DNA of 52,603 nt from IMG/VR virus record IMGVR_UViG_3300045855_000012, positions 1 through 52,603 of that record; one strand, 5' to 3'. The position numbers and the translations under genes were made by a program. Position 1 is the first letter of the stretch. Each line of letters begins with the position of its first letter. This DNA comes from a virus. The notes under the pieces were generated by a model. That model was not told the origin of the DNA and searched no databases. It saw nothing but the letters and a program-made list of their open reading frames with translations. Below, one piece after another: positions 31,061 to 39,775 of this stretch.

Positions 31061-31440
31061 TGCAAAACTGGCTTAAACTTGGTGATTACAACGTCATATG
31101 TGATTCGTGTGGACGTAAGTATAAAGCCTCTACCATGCGTAAGAGGTGGGATGGATTACTAGTCTGTAAAGAAGACTACGAAATTAAACATCCTCAGTTG
31201 TCTATGAAGGTACGTGGGGATAAACAAACAGTTCCAATCCCTCGTCCTGAGGCAGCAGATCAATTCCTAGAGTTCTGTGACTTGTGGAAATCTTCCCCTA
31301 TGGCAGGCTTCGGTACTGCTGACTGTGCGACAGTTGGAGGTAATACTTCCATCGCCATCTTAATTGACGTTTTTTCACCTAACGCCATTGCAGGTTATGC
31401 AATTGCTGGTAGGTCTATATCTGGAGTGTTACATACATGA
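31060..31440 (+). CDS. Zinc-finger-like virion protein, 126 aa
   Basis: The N-terminal half has NVICDSCGRKYKASTMRKR and LLVCKEDYE, a Cys pair plus a third Cys that could form a zinc ribbon. The C-terminal half is hydrophobic and Gly/Ala-rich. It overlaps both neighbours by a few bases. Homologues of this type are common before tail fibre genes in podoviruses. The function is unknown. Confidence 0.6.
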   Translation: MQNWLKLGDYNVICDSCGRKYKASTMRKRWDGLLVCKEDYEIKHPQLSMKVRGDKQTVPIPRPEAADQFLEFCDLWKSSPMAGFGTADCATVGGNTSIAILIDVFSPNAIAGYAIAGRSISGVLHT

Positions 31441-33245
31441 CTACAACAACCTTTGTTGATTACCAAACCCCCATTACTGCAGCTTGGCTTAATGATGTTA
31501 ATGCTGCTGTTTACAGTGGTATTCTTCCTTCTGGTGGTGTAACCTCTGAGATTAAAACAGCTACGGCTGGACAGACAGTGTTTACTCTGGCTAATTCCTA
31601 TGGTCCGGGTACACGTAACCTTTCTGTTTACATCAATGGTATTAAGATTAATTCAACCGACTATACTGAAACCAATAGTGTAACAGTCACTTTACATACT
31701 GGTGCTACTGTTGGAGATGAACTTGAGTTTGTTGTTCTTTCTGCTGTATCTCTTGGATCGACTTCTGCAAATAATGTATCTTATGCTCCTGCTGGTACGG
31801 GTGTAACCACTACAGTACAAAGTAAACTACGTGAGTCTGTTTCAGTGAAAGATTTTGGGGCAGTGGGTGATGGGGTTACGGATGACACTGCTGCCATTCA
31901 GGCGGCATTAAATACACTTGTTGCTGGTACTAATTACCAAGGCAATCCAAAAATTCGGTTGCCTGCTGGAATATACAAAGTGACTAGCACCTTAGTAAGT
32001 GCTAATTCTTGCTCTAACTATGTATTCTCAGGAGATGGTTTAAATTCAACAGTTATAAACTGGATGGGGGGCGCTGGAACCGCTATTTTGGAATTTCAAA
32101 ATGCACGTTCGGTTTATGTTGAAAATATGTCTATCGTCAACGAAACTGCAAACATCCCAGCATATGGCATACGGATACGCGAGGTTGCCGGAAGAATCAA
32201 CGGAGCAGGAGTAACTGGGTTTTCATGCACCAACCTATTTATTGGTAGTGGCCTAGTTGACCATATTGTTAAAGGTATTGCATATACGTCCGACCTAGGA
32301 AGTGGATTAAATAATGATGTGGGTATTTTTACAAATGTAAGCATCGGCAATGTCCAGATTGGGTATTCAATTGACCACCTGAACTCGCTTGAGCATCGCA
32401 TTTACGGTGGAAACCTGTTTCAATGCAGTGTTGCAGCCTTCAACACTTATCAGGGAAATGGGACAACCTGCGGCGGCACGTTTAAAACATTTGGTACGAC
32501 CACCGGCGTGTGCGATATTGTGATGAGACTTGGGCCAGCAACTCAAGGACAAAACATCGAAATGCATGGTCACACGTCGGAATTTGATGGCGCTATCCTA
32601 AATACACCATCCCCGATAACAGCAGAAAACTGCAATGTTTCTATCATTGGTGGATCATTTAAACCGTTTTCCGTGCGCGATATTGTGTTTGATACAACAG
32701 TCGGTGAATTGAATATAGTTAGTACAACGGTTACACAACTTGGAAAAATATCTATACCAACATCTGGCCCAAGAGTAAAGATATTTGGAGGCGGCATTGG
32801 ATACGCAACCATTGAATACAATAGCTATGTCAGATTAGTAGATGTGACCACAGGAAATGGTACATGTACATATACAAATCTTGGTTCTGGTATTTTGGTG
32901 CTGGATCATTCCTCGGGTACGGGACAGATAAACTCAACGCCTGTGACTATTGCAAACCTGACCTCTTTTCCGGTTGACGGTTTATCCAGTGAAGCAATCA
33001 ATATCCAAAATACTATTGCGACAAACATTAGCACACTCACTAAAGGGATTGCTGGGCAAACCTGTACACTTTACTTTAAAAATAGTAACAATACCTTGGT
33101 TAATGGAACTGGTGCCGCAGATACGTTTAGGCTTCGTGGCGCAATTAACGTAACTCCTGCCAATCTACAAAACATAACTGTCAAGTATTTGCTGGATTAC
33201 AACACTGGCAATATGTGCTGGCATGAAATATCACGTAATTTCTAA
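31437..33245 (+). CDS. Tailspike-like protein 1 with beta-helix fold
   Basis: A 602-aa protein. The N-terminal virion-attachment part contains AAWLNDVNAAVYSG and a beta domain. It is followed by the linker KLRESVSVKDFGAVGDGVTD, typical of the entry to right-handed beta-helix spikes. The rest is a long beta-helix of strand and turn repeats (residues 150-600). The C-terminal two thirds have base usage unlike the N-terminal part, suggesting exchange of receptor-binding modules. Whether it is an enzyme or only an adhesin cannot be told. Confidence 0.78.
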   Translation: MTTTTFVDYQTPITAAWLNDVNAAVYSGILPSGGVTSEIKTATAGQTVFTLANSYGPGTRNLSVYINGIKINSTDYTETNSVTVTLHTGATVGDELEFVVLSAVSLGSTSANNVSYAPAGTGVTTTVQSKLRESVSVKDFGAVGDGVTDDTAAIQAALNTLVAGTNYQGNPKIRLPAGIYKVTSTLVSANSCSNYVFSGDGLNSTVINWMGGAGTAILEFQNARSVYVENMSIVNETANIPAYGIRIREVAGRINGAGVTGFSCTNLFIGSGLVDHIVKGIAYTSDLGSGLNNDVGIFTNVSIGNVQIGYSIDHLNSLEHRIYGGNLFQCSVAAFNTYQGNGTTCGGTFKTFGTTTGVCDIVMRLGPATQGQNIEMHGHTSEFDGAILNTPSPITAENCNVSIIGGSFKPFSVRDIVFDTTVGELNIVSTTVTQLGKISIPTSGPRVKIFGGGIGYATIEYNSYVRLVDVTTGNGTCTYTNLGSGILVLDHSSGTGQINSTPVTIANLTSFPVDGLSSEAINIQNTIATNISTLTKGIAGQTCTLYFKNSNNTLVNGTGAADTFRLRGAINVTPANLQNITVKYLLDYNTGNMCWHEISRNF

Positions 33246-33246
33246 C

Positions 33247-33327
33247 ATGACCGCCATCATCCAACTCCTCAAATCTCGCACAGTAGCGTTTTCACTGCGT
33301 TCCAAACGCTTAAGCCAATATGAATGA
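33247..33327 (+). pseudogene. Remnant of small membrane gene (5' part), copy 1
   Basis: A 26-codon frame beginning MTAIIQLLKSRTVAF. Its first 13 codons match the intact gene at 35345-35539 (MTTILQLLKSRTVLF) with two substitutions; after that the homology stops in a hairpin. It is a leftover of duplication or recombination downstream of the spike gene. Confidence 0.7.
33285..33310 (+). promoter_or_regulatory. Conserved hairpin, copy 1
   Basis: AGCGTTT (33285-33291) pairs with AAACGCT (33304-33310) over a 12-base loop. The same element at 37010-37035 has one T-A pair changed to C-G with pairing kept, followed by a similar AAGCC(A/T)AT tail. Confidence 0.7.
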
Positions 33328-33556
33328 CTTTCAATCAATAATTAACCTTGTAGCAGGTGTATTCATAGCCGCTGGTGGCTGGTTTGCTAGAACCCTTTGG
33401 GATGCTGTACAAGAACTTAAATCAGACCTTGGCAATCTACGAGTAGAAATTGCTAAAGACTATGTACCACGTAATGATTTCAATCGTCTTGGTGATGAAC
33501 TAAAAGAAATGCTAAACAAGATATTTGAAAAACTAGATCATAAGGCAGACAAATAA
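33320..33556 (+). CDS. Membrane-anchored coiled-coil protein, 78 aa
   Basis: An N-terminal hydrophobic segment (IINLVAGVFIAAGGWFARTL) is followed by a charged coiled coil. Proteins of this shape precede holins in many phage lysis cassettes and may act in lysis timing or as inner-membrane spanin-like partners. It is directly followed by the holin gene. Confidence 0.65.
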   Translation: MNDFQSIINLVAGVFIAAGGWFARTLWDAVQELKSDLGNLRVEIAKDYVPRNDFNRLGDELKEMLNKIFEKLDHKADK

Positions 33557-33940
33557 ATGGCACTAGACCCCTTGACGGCTGTAAGCGATTTAGCTTCTAC
33601 AGTTATAAATAAAATATGGCCGGACAAGACCGAGCAAGAGAAACAACAACTCGCTGCTGCTGTTGCTTTGGTTCAAGGTCAACTAGATATTAACAAAGCA
33701 GAAGCTGCCAATCCTAACGTCTTTGTTAGTGGTTGGAGACCGGCGATTGGGTGGATTAGTGGTGGAGCATTGGGTTATACCTATCTTGGATATCCCTTAC
33801 TGGTATGGGTAACAACCATCTGGTTTCCGACTATCCATGCTCCCGTTTTAGGTAATGATGGTATGTTATATGAATTGTTATTTGGTATGTTAGGCTTGGG
33901 TGGTCTTCGTACATTTGAAAAGGTTAAAGGCGTAGCATGA
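33557..33940 (+). CDS. Holin, 3TM (GTA_holin_3TM-like)
   Basis: A 127-aa protein with the family pattern VFVSGWRPAIGWISGGALGY followed by two further hydrophobic segments (YPLLVWVTTIWFP and LLFGMLGLGGLRTFEK). It should open pores for the endolysin at 47029-47445. It overlaps the start of the second spike gene by 4 bases. Confidence 0.82.
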   Translation: MALDPLTAVSDLASTVINKIWPDKTEQEKQQLAAAVALVQGQLDINKAEAANPNVFVSGWRPAIGWISGGALGYTYLGYPLLVWVTTIWFPTIHAPVLGNDGMLYELLFGMLGLGGLRTFEKVKGVA

Positions 33941-35343
33941 CAAGTACAGTATTTACAACAGGAACAACCATTGCAAAAGAGTGGTTGAACGATGTTAACA
34001 ACTATGTTTACTCTGGTGCTGTTCCCGGTGTGGGTCCAGACGCTTCTACGGTTACCTATACTCCGGGAGGAACGGGTAGCGTTCCGACAACTGTCCAGAC
34101 CAAGCTGCGCGAGAGTGTGAGTGTGAAGGACTTTGGTGCTGTCGGTGATGGGGTTACTGATGATACTGCTGCAATTCAGGCGGCAGCAGATTATTGCCAT
34201 ACTTACGGCAAAAAACTAATAATTCTAGCACCATCTAACTTTTATAAAATTTCAAGCACTATTACTTTTAACTGTATAGATATTGCAGTTGAAATGTCAA
34301 ATGGCCCCATTGGTGTGTCGCTTGGGGCGGTGGGAGTGGCAGTATTTAAGGCTACGTCTGAATTTACCGCGTTCAAAATTTATGGATCAAAGAATACGGT
34401 TGAAAATATCAGTATTGAGTTTGTTCTAGGGTCTGCTGCATCATCAGCCATTGGCTTTGAGTTCGGGTCATCTACAGACTCAAGCAAGAACGTTCGTTTA
34501 TCTAAATTCAGAAACCTATATGTTCGCAATGCGTATGATGGGTTTAAAACTGTAAATACTGCTGGAACTGTTGCGGTTGCAGTATTTGAATTATGTACTT
34601 CATCCCTTCATACTCATATTGGCTTTAACTTTGATGCAGCGCCAGGCTCTACAAACTTCACTTTTATAAATTGTTTTTCTCAAGGCGCATCTACTGGTAC
34701 ACCGCAAGGCTATGTTTTTGGTTCAATAAAAGACATCCATATGATTGGATGCTCTGCTGACAGCATTGTTGATGTGGGTGTAAAAGTAACTAATGGGGAT
34801 TCTTTCTATGCTGATGTGCTTGCCTTTGAAAGTCCTAAACTTTCAACAGCTACATCATCACTTGTAACCTTTACAAACATATCATCCCAAGTTGATAAAA
34901 TTAGTTTGCAAGGTTTGGTTGTGAATGTCGGGGTCGGTAATGTTTGCTCCGTTATAGGTGGTCCAGTATCACCTTACAACACGGTTATTGGTGCAATATC
35001 TCAGCAAGCTACAACAATCACAACAGGAACGCTTTATAAACACAAAACAGGAGTCCCCAGTAACGGCGCATACAAAATCAACGACAGTAATTGTGCGTAT
35101 TCAGATATAAATTATGGAGGTTTTGATGCATTGGTTATGCTGAATGGCAGACAAAGTATCCCAAGTTTTGCGTTTATACTGGGGTCATGGATTCAAGGAG
35201 ATTTCCTTTGGAGTAGAGCGCCAGTAGAAGCTGGGGCTGCTTCAAGCAAATATGTCATTGTTGGCTGGTCAAGAATTACAACGGGTAGCGGGAACGTACT
35301 GAATACCGACTGGGTTCAATCCAGAGTGCTAACGGGTAACTAA
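33937..35343 (+). CDS. Tailspike-like protein 2 with beta-helix fold
   Basis: A 468-aa protein. Its N-terminal 90 residues parallel those of spike 1 (AKEWLNDVNNYVYSG, TKLRESVSVKDFGAVGDGV), so the two share a virion-attachment module and differ in the receptor part. The rest is a strand-rich beta-helix in AT-rich DNA. It was probably made by duplication of the attachment module followed by exchange of the distal part. Confidence 0.75.
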   Translation: MTSTVFTTGTTIAKEWLNDVNNYVYSGAVPGVGPDASTVTYTPGGTGSVPTTVQTKLRESVSVKDFGAVGDGVTDDTAAIQAAADYCHTYGKKLIILAPSNFYKISSTITFNCIDIAVEMSNGPIGVSLGAVGVAVFKATSEFTAFKIYGSKNTVENISIEFVLGSAASSAIGFEFGSSTDSSKNVRLSKFRNLYVRNAYDGFKTVNTAGTVAVAVFELCTSSLHTHIGFNFDAAPGSTNFTFINCFSQGASTGTPQGYVFGSIKDIHMIGCSADSIVDVGVKVTNGDSFYADVLAFESPKLSTATSSLVTFTNISSQVDKISLQGLVVNVGVGNVCSVIGGPVSPYNTVIGAISQQATTITTGTLYKHKTGVPSNGAYKINDSNCAYSDINYGGFDALVMLNGRQSIPSFAFILGSWIQGDFLWSRAPVEAGAASSKYVIVGWSRITTGSGNVLNTDWVQSRVLTGN

Positions 35344-35344
35344 T

Positions 35345-35539
35345 ATGACCACCATCCTCCAACTCCTAAAGTCTCGCACAGTCCTATTCGCCATCCTGCT
35401 TGCTGCTCTCTCAGTAGCACAAGGTTACGTCTTCCTCCTGCCCCTCACACAGCTAGAGCAAATGTACGCAGGCATAGCAATCTCAGTAATCGTCACGGTG
35501 CTTCGTATCGTCACCACTCAACCTATATCGGAGAAGTAA
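35345..35539 (+). CDS. Small membrane protein, 64 aa (holin-like)
   Basis: MTTILQLLKSRTVLFAILLA is followed by a second hydrophobic segment (AGIAISVIVTVLRIV). Two membrane helices and a length of 64 aa would fit a class II holin or antiholin. The start region exists as broken copies at 33247 and 36952, always directly downstream of a spike gene. Confidence 0.68.
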   Translation: MTTILQLLKSRTVLFAILLAALSVAQGYVFLLPLTQLEQMYAGIAISVIVTVLRIVTTQPISEK

Positions 35540-35540
35540 T

Positions 35541-36950
35541 ATGAGCAAGGCAAAAAACAACAAGGTCAAGCTCAACAATATCGTTGATGTGGTGGCTGAC
35601 TATGGCGCTGACCCAACGGGTGTGGCTGATAGCACGACTGCGATTCAAGCTGCTATTACCTACTGCAAGCAACAGGTAGGAGGGTATTTTGTAGGTGAGC
35701 TGTACTTACCTGCTGGACTGTATTCTGTGAGCGCAACACTAGACTTTGGCTCATTGAAAGTGCGTGGTGCGGGTGTTAATGAGACATGCATTAAAACCGG
35801 AACATCAGGAATTCTTATTGCAAAAATGAGTGCAATGGGAGTTTTAGCAGATATTTCTATCGATGGAAATAACTTGGCTCTATGGGGTCTGCTGGTTGCG
35901 GGGGCGCGACCTGTTATTGACAATGTTGTTGTTGTCAAATGTACTGAATATGGAACAATTCTTAGTTCTACACAAAACGGTATCTTTAAGAATCTTTTGT
36001 GCTACCAAAACCATATTGGCCTTGTAATGGCAAATGGAACAAGAAATTGCAACTTTTACAATTTTACAAGTTCCGGTGCCGCGCAATCTGCTGCACTAAC
36101 TACAAGTGCCAATATTGCGTGGTTAACTGACATAACAAATCCACACGGATTTGGATTGACTACAACCGTTACCGCTGGAGGAAATGACAGAAACAATTTC
36201 TTCGGTGGAATTTCTGAAACCAATAATACAATTCAGTTATACGCAATGGTTACACTCAATCCAAATTCTTGGGTTGGTGCAAATGCTGCTATCAACACAT
36301 TTTACGGATATGAGTTAACCAGCGGAAATTCAATACTATTGACTGACAATAGTTTTACAGGTGTTTTTTATTTTATAAATGCAGAGTGGATAGGAAAAGA
36401 TAATCTAACCCCATTGACCTCTGGCACTGCTGGATCATTAGTTTTTATTGGTAGCACTTATTTTCTGTCTGGAGGAACACTTCCTAACCGTGGCGTAACT
36501 CAAAATAATAACTTGATAAGCACATTTGTCAAGAAAACTAATCTTATTGGCATCCCTCAATCAAATGTAGATTACCTACTCGTTAACTCGGCATCTCTTG
36601 TATATACACAAGCAACCAGAACGTATAAGGTAACAGGGGCATCAGGAACGGCGGATGGTCTGCGCATAATTCTAAATGGATATGATGGTTATACGGCTGT
36701 TTCAATTGTTGCTATGGCTCCTATATTGAGAGTTACTTTTTCTGTTAAGAATTTTGTTGGTGGAACACAAATAGATGTGGTGGCGCTAAATAACGGGAGT
36801 TCTTTTGGCACGGTTATTGGCTCCCCGATTGCAGGTGCATACCAATATTTATATAAATGTACTGGAGTAGAAAGTGGGGATATTGTTTTTTACTGCAAGG
36901 GTGCAACAACCTCATTTGAAATTTCTGATGTTGTGATTGAAGTTCTATAA
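35541..36950 (+). CDS. Tailspike-like protein 3 with beta-helix fold
   Basis: A 469-aa protein that begins directly with a beta-helix entry motif (DVVADYGADPTGVADSTTAI) and lacks the attachment module of spikes 1 and 2. It may bind to one of them or be a branched fibre piece. The C-terminal 120 residues form a separate beta domain resembling carbohydrate-binding modules (SGTADGLRIILNGYDGYTAV). The DNA is AT-rich compared with neighbouring genes. Confidence 0.72.
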   Translation: MSKAKNNKVKLNNIVDVVADYGADPTGVADSTTAIQAAITYCKQQVGGYFVGELYLPAGLYSVSATLDFGSLKVRGAGVNETCIKTGTSGILIAKMSAMGVLADISIDGNNLALWGLLVAGARPVIDNVVVVKCTEYGTILSSTQNGIFKNLLCYQNHIGLVMANGTRNCNFYNFTSSGAAQSAALTTSANIAWLTDITNPHGFGLTTTVTAGGNDRNNFFGGISETNNTIQLYAMVTLNPNSWVGANAAINTFYGYELTSGNSILLTDNSFTGVFYFINAEWIGKDNLTPLTSGTAGSLVFIGSTYFLSGGTLPNRGVTQNNNLISTFVKKTNLIGIPQSNVDYLLVNSASLVYTQATRTYKVTGASGTADGLRIILNGYDGYTAVSIVAMAPILRVTFSVKNFVGGTQIDVVALNNGSSFGTVIGSPIAGAYQYLYKCTGVESGDIVFYCKGATTSFEISDVVIEVL

Positions 36951-36951
36951 C

Positions 36952-36984
36952 ATGACCGCCATCATCCAACTCCTCCCAACCTAA
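36952..36984 (+). pseudogene. Remnant of small membrane gene, copy 2
   Basis: Encodes MTAIIQLLPT and stops. The first 24 bases are identical to those of the remnant at 33247 and nearly so to the intact gene at 35345. It lies directly after spike 3. Confidence 0.65.
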
Positions 36985-37009
36985 CCGGAGCCACTATGGA
37001 CATTCAAGT

Positions 37010-37035
37010 AGCGTCTTCCCTTCGGTCCAGACGCT
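37010..37035 (+). promoter_or_regulatory. Conserved hairpin, copy 2
   Basis: AGCGTCT (37010-37016) pairs with AGACGCT (37029-37035) over a 12-base loop. Compared with 33285-33310 one base pair covaries. It ends 23 bases before the ATG of the tail adaptor gene. Confidence 0.7.
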
Positions 37036-37058
37036 GAAGCCTATTTAACAAGGAATAT

Positions 37059-37769
37059 ATGAGTACATCAGGAACTTCCACTTGGTCGCTTAAACGTGAC
37101 GCTGTAATTAACTCAGCACTTCGTAAGTTAGTTGTCCTATCTGGTGGTAGCTCTCCTGCAACCTTTGAGACTACTAATGCCTCTGAGGCGTTGAATGCCA
37201 TGATTAAGGGGTTCCAAGCAGATGGAATGCCCTTATGGGCCATTAACGAGTACACCTTCACTACAACAGCTAATACCTCTTTGTACAACATTGGTGTGGG
37301 TGAAACCCTCAATACACCCATGCCACTCAAGGTTATTCAAGGTTATCGGATTGAGTCAACAGGAGCTATGAATATTCCCTTGAATATTTATAACCACTAC
37401 GACTTCAATCTCTTGCCACAGAATGCAACAGCAGGTGAACCAGTTACGCTATACTACCAACCGCTGTCTACCACTGGTAAGATCAAGCTGTGGCCTACTC
37501 CAATTGATGCTAACACTACAATTACCATTGTATATCAGCGTCCATTTGAGGACATGGTTACATCTACAGACGACTTTGACTTCCCTGCCTACTGGACAGA
37601 AGCCTTGGTCTATGGCCTAGCATGGCGCTTGTCTTACGAGTATGGTACTCCCATCCTTGACCGACAGGAGTTGCAAAAGACTGCTGAGTTCTTCCATGAG
37701 AAAGCCTTGTCCTTCGGAACTGAAGAAGGTAGTTTGTTTTTTCAACCTAATTCTGATTGGCATAGATAA
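37059..37769 (+). CDS. Head-tail adaptor, P22 gp4-like
   Basis: A 236-aa protein with the typical N-terminus TWSLKRDAVINSALRKLVV, a SEALNAMIKGFQADG helix and a FDFPAYWTEALVYGLAWRL helix near the C-terminus, as in gp4/gp11-type podovirus adaptors. AAGGAAT precedes the ATG. It should bind the portal and hold the tail machine together with the gp10-like protein. Confidence 0.8.
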   Translation: MSTSGTSTWSLKRDAVINSALRKLVVLSGGSSPATFETTNASEALNAMIKGFQADGMPLWAINEYTFTTTANTSLYNIGVGETLNTPMPLKVIQGYRIESTGAMNIPLNIYNHYDFNLLPQNATAGEPVTLYYQPLSTTGKIKLWPTPIDANTTITIVYQRPFEDMVTSTDDFDFPAYWTEALVYGLAWRLSYEYGTPILDRQELQKTAEFFHEKALSFGTEEGSLFFQPNSDWHR

Positions 37770-39230
37770 ATGGCATATTCAAAGAGTCCTACAGTTTCTA
37801 CTTATGATACAAAGAGAATTGACTTTGTAATCAACCCTATGCAGCGTAGTGGCTCTTTGCTAAACAAGGATGCCAAGCTGGTTAACATGATGGTTGAGGT
37901 TGTAGAAACTCCTAACAACACCAATCAACGTATCTTTGTCAAGAGTAGGCCCGGACTAGCTCTAGCCTATGCTACAACTGCTGGAGTTGGTCGTGGCTGC
38001 TATTACTGGCTAGTTGGTGGTGTAGGTTATGTTCTGTCTGTGGTTGGCTCTAGTGTCTATTACAACGGAGTGTTCCTACAGACATTGACAACCTCTACTG
38101 GTACTTGCGGCTTCACAGAGTTTGTTAACTCTACTGGAACTAACACTCTTGTTCTACTAGATGGTACAAAAGGTTATGTGTTCACTAGCCCAACAGTAGC
38201 TGGTACAGAGATTACTTCGGTTGACTTCCCAACACCTCACATACCAATCCCCATCTTCATGGATGGGTATTTGTTTGTAGCTAAAGCTGGTACTCAAGAC
38301 ATTTACAACTCCAACCTAGATGATCCTAGTCTATGGACAGCAGGAGATTACATCTCTGCTGAAATGTATCCAGATAAGATCGTTGCTCTATCTAAGAATA
38401 ATAACTACGTCTATGCCGTAGGCTCTAACTCAGTTGAGTACTTCTATGATGCTGCTACAGCCTCCGGTTCTCCTCTAGCACGACATGACTCTGCTGTTCA
38501 ACAGTTTGGTACTGCTGCTCCTTCTACTGTTGTTCAAACAGAGAAGGAAGTCATCATGATAGGTGAGACAGGTAATGGTGGTCACACTGTATGGACCATT
38601 GATGGCTTTAAGGAAACAGAAATTGGTACTCCAGCTATCCGTAGTGTCTTGCGTGTAGAAGGAGCTAATCTAGTCAATGCTGTAGCTCACTGTACTCGTG
38701 TATCAGGACAAAAACTGTACATTGTCAATTTGAGTACACAAACCATAGTCTACAGTTTTGATTCAAAGATGTGGAGCTTCTGGAACTCTGGTCCCGGTGG
38801 TACACTGGCGTTTGTAGGTAAATATGGCACAGATGGCCCTAATGGTGTAGCTTACATCCAGCATGAATCTGATGGTGACATCTACACTATTAGTGAAGAC
38901 AATCACATAGATCATGATGTAGCTTTCCGTTGTCGTATTCAAACACCTAAGTATGACTTTGATACTTTCAATGCCAAGTTCATGTCTAGGTTCTCCTTGA
39001 TTGGTGATATACCAGATGGTTCAGGTACGGGTAATGTTCTTCAAATCTCTTGGAGTGATGATGATTATCAAACATGGACTACAAATCGTGACCTGTCTTT
39101 TGACTACGATTTTCCTTGCATTGCTCAACTGGGACGTTTTCGCAGACGAGCTTTTCGAGTTGACTATTCCCAGCCATACCTTCTTCGACTAGAAGGGTTT
39201 GAGGTTGACATTAACAAAGGTAATCAATAA
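37770..39230 (+). CDS. Tail protein, P22 gp10-like (DNA stabilisation)
   Basis: A 486-aa protein directly after the adaptor. It has a N-terminal MQRSGSLLNKDAKLVNMMVE segment and a beta-propeller-like body with repeated strand pairs (IPIFMDGYLFVAKAGTQDIY, ITSVDFPTPHIP). The end is LLRLEGFEVDINKG. These features are typical of gp10-type needle or nozzle proteins that close the DNA channel. Confidence 0.8.
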   Translation: MAYSKSPTVSTYDTKRIDFVINPMQRSGSLLNKDAKLVNMMVEVVETPNNTNQRIFVKSRPGLALAYATTAGVGRGCYYWLVGGVGYVLSVVGSSVYYNGVFLQTLTTSTGTCGFTEFVNSTGTNTLVLLDGTKGYVFTSPTVAGTEITSVDFPTPHIPIPIFMDGYLFVAKAGTQDIYNSNLDDPSLWTAGDYISAEMYPDKIVALSKNNNYVYAVGSNSVEYFYDAATASGSPLARHDSAVQQFGTAAPSTVVQTEKEVIMIGETGNGGHTVWTIDGFKETEIGTPAIRSVLRVEGANLVNAVAHCTRVSGQKLYIVNLSTQTIVYSFDSKMWSFWNSGPGGTLAFVGKYGTDGPNGVAYIQHESDGDIYTISEDNHIDHDVAFRCRIQTPKYDFDTFNAKFMSRFSLIGDIPDGSGTGNVLQISWSDDDYQTWTTNRDLSFDYDFPCIAQLGRFRRRAFRVDYSQPYLLRLEGFEVDINKGNQ

Positions 39231-39775
39231 TGGCTGGTGGTCTTCCTCCTCCTCCGACAAGAGCTGCCAATGGCGACTTTGCTTGGACAGCTTGGTACAA
39301 CCAGCTATACACCCTCCTATCCACGTCAGGAAGCGTTTCTTGGGCTTTAGTTAACAAGGCTGGCAGTAGTATTGCCGACCTAGCTAGCAAGGCTCACGAC
39401 CTTCTTACGGGCCTTCAAGGAGGCACTACAGGTGAGCATTACCACTTAACTGCTGCTGAACACACTGCTCTGTCTGGTCTAGGTGCTCACAATAGCCTAA
39501 CGGGTATCCAAGGTGGAACTGCTCTTCAGTACTACCACTTAACTTCTACAAACTACACTAATGTTAATGCATTACCAACAGCAGCTACTATAGTAACTAC
39601 TACCAACTATGCTACTAATAACATTGTAGACAAAACAACTAAAACAAAGGCTGGTGCAGTTGTTCTAGCTGACATTCCTGCCGGTACATGGGCTATCTAC
39701 AAAGATACCTCTGGTGGTTCCTTAGCATTGTACGCCAATGATGGCGGAGTTTTGAAATCGGTGGCAATTGTATGA
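39230..39775 (+). CDS. Tail protein with YHLT repeats, 181 aa
   Basis: Two tandem segments, LLTGLQGGTTGEHYHLTAAE and SLTGIQGGTALQYYHLTSTN, follow the HYHLT repeat pattern found in phage fibres, where the His residues can hold metal ions along the shaft. It overlaps its neighbours by 1 and 4 bases. It may be a short tail fibre or an attachment protein for the spikes. Confidence 0.65.
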   Translation: MAGGLPPPPTRAANGDFAWTAWYNQLYTLLSTSGSVSWALVNKAGSSIADLASKAHDLLTGLQGGTTGEHYHLTAAEHTALSGLGAHNSLTGIQGGTALQYYHLTSTNYTNVNALPTAATIVTTTNYATNNIVDKTTKTKAGAVVLADIPAGTWAIYKDTSGGSLALYANDGGVLKSVAIV

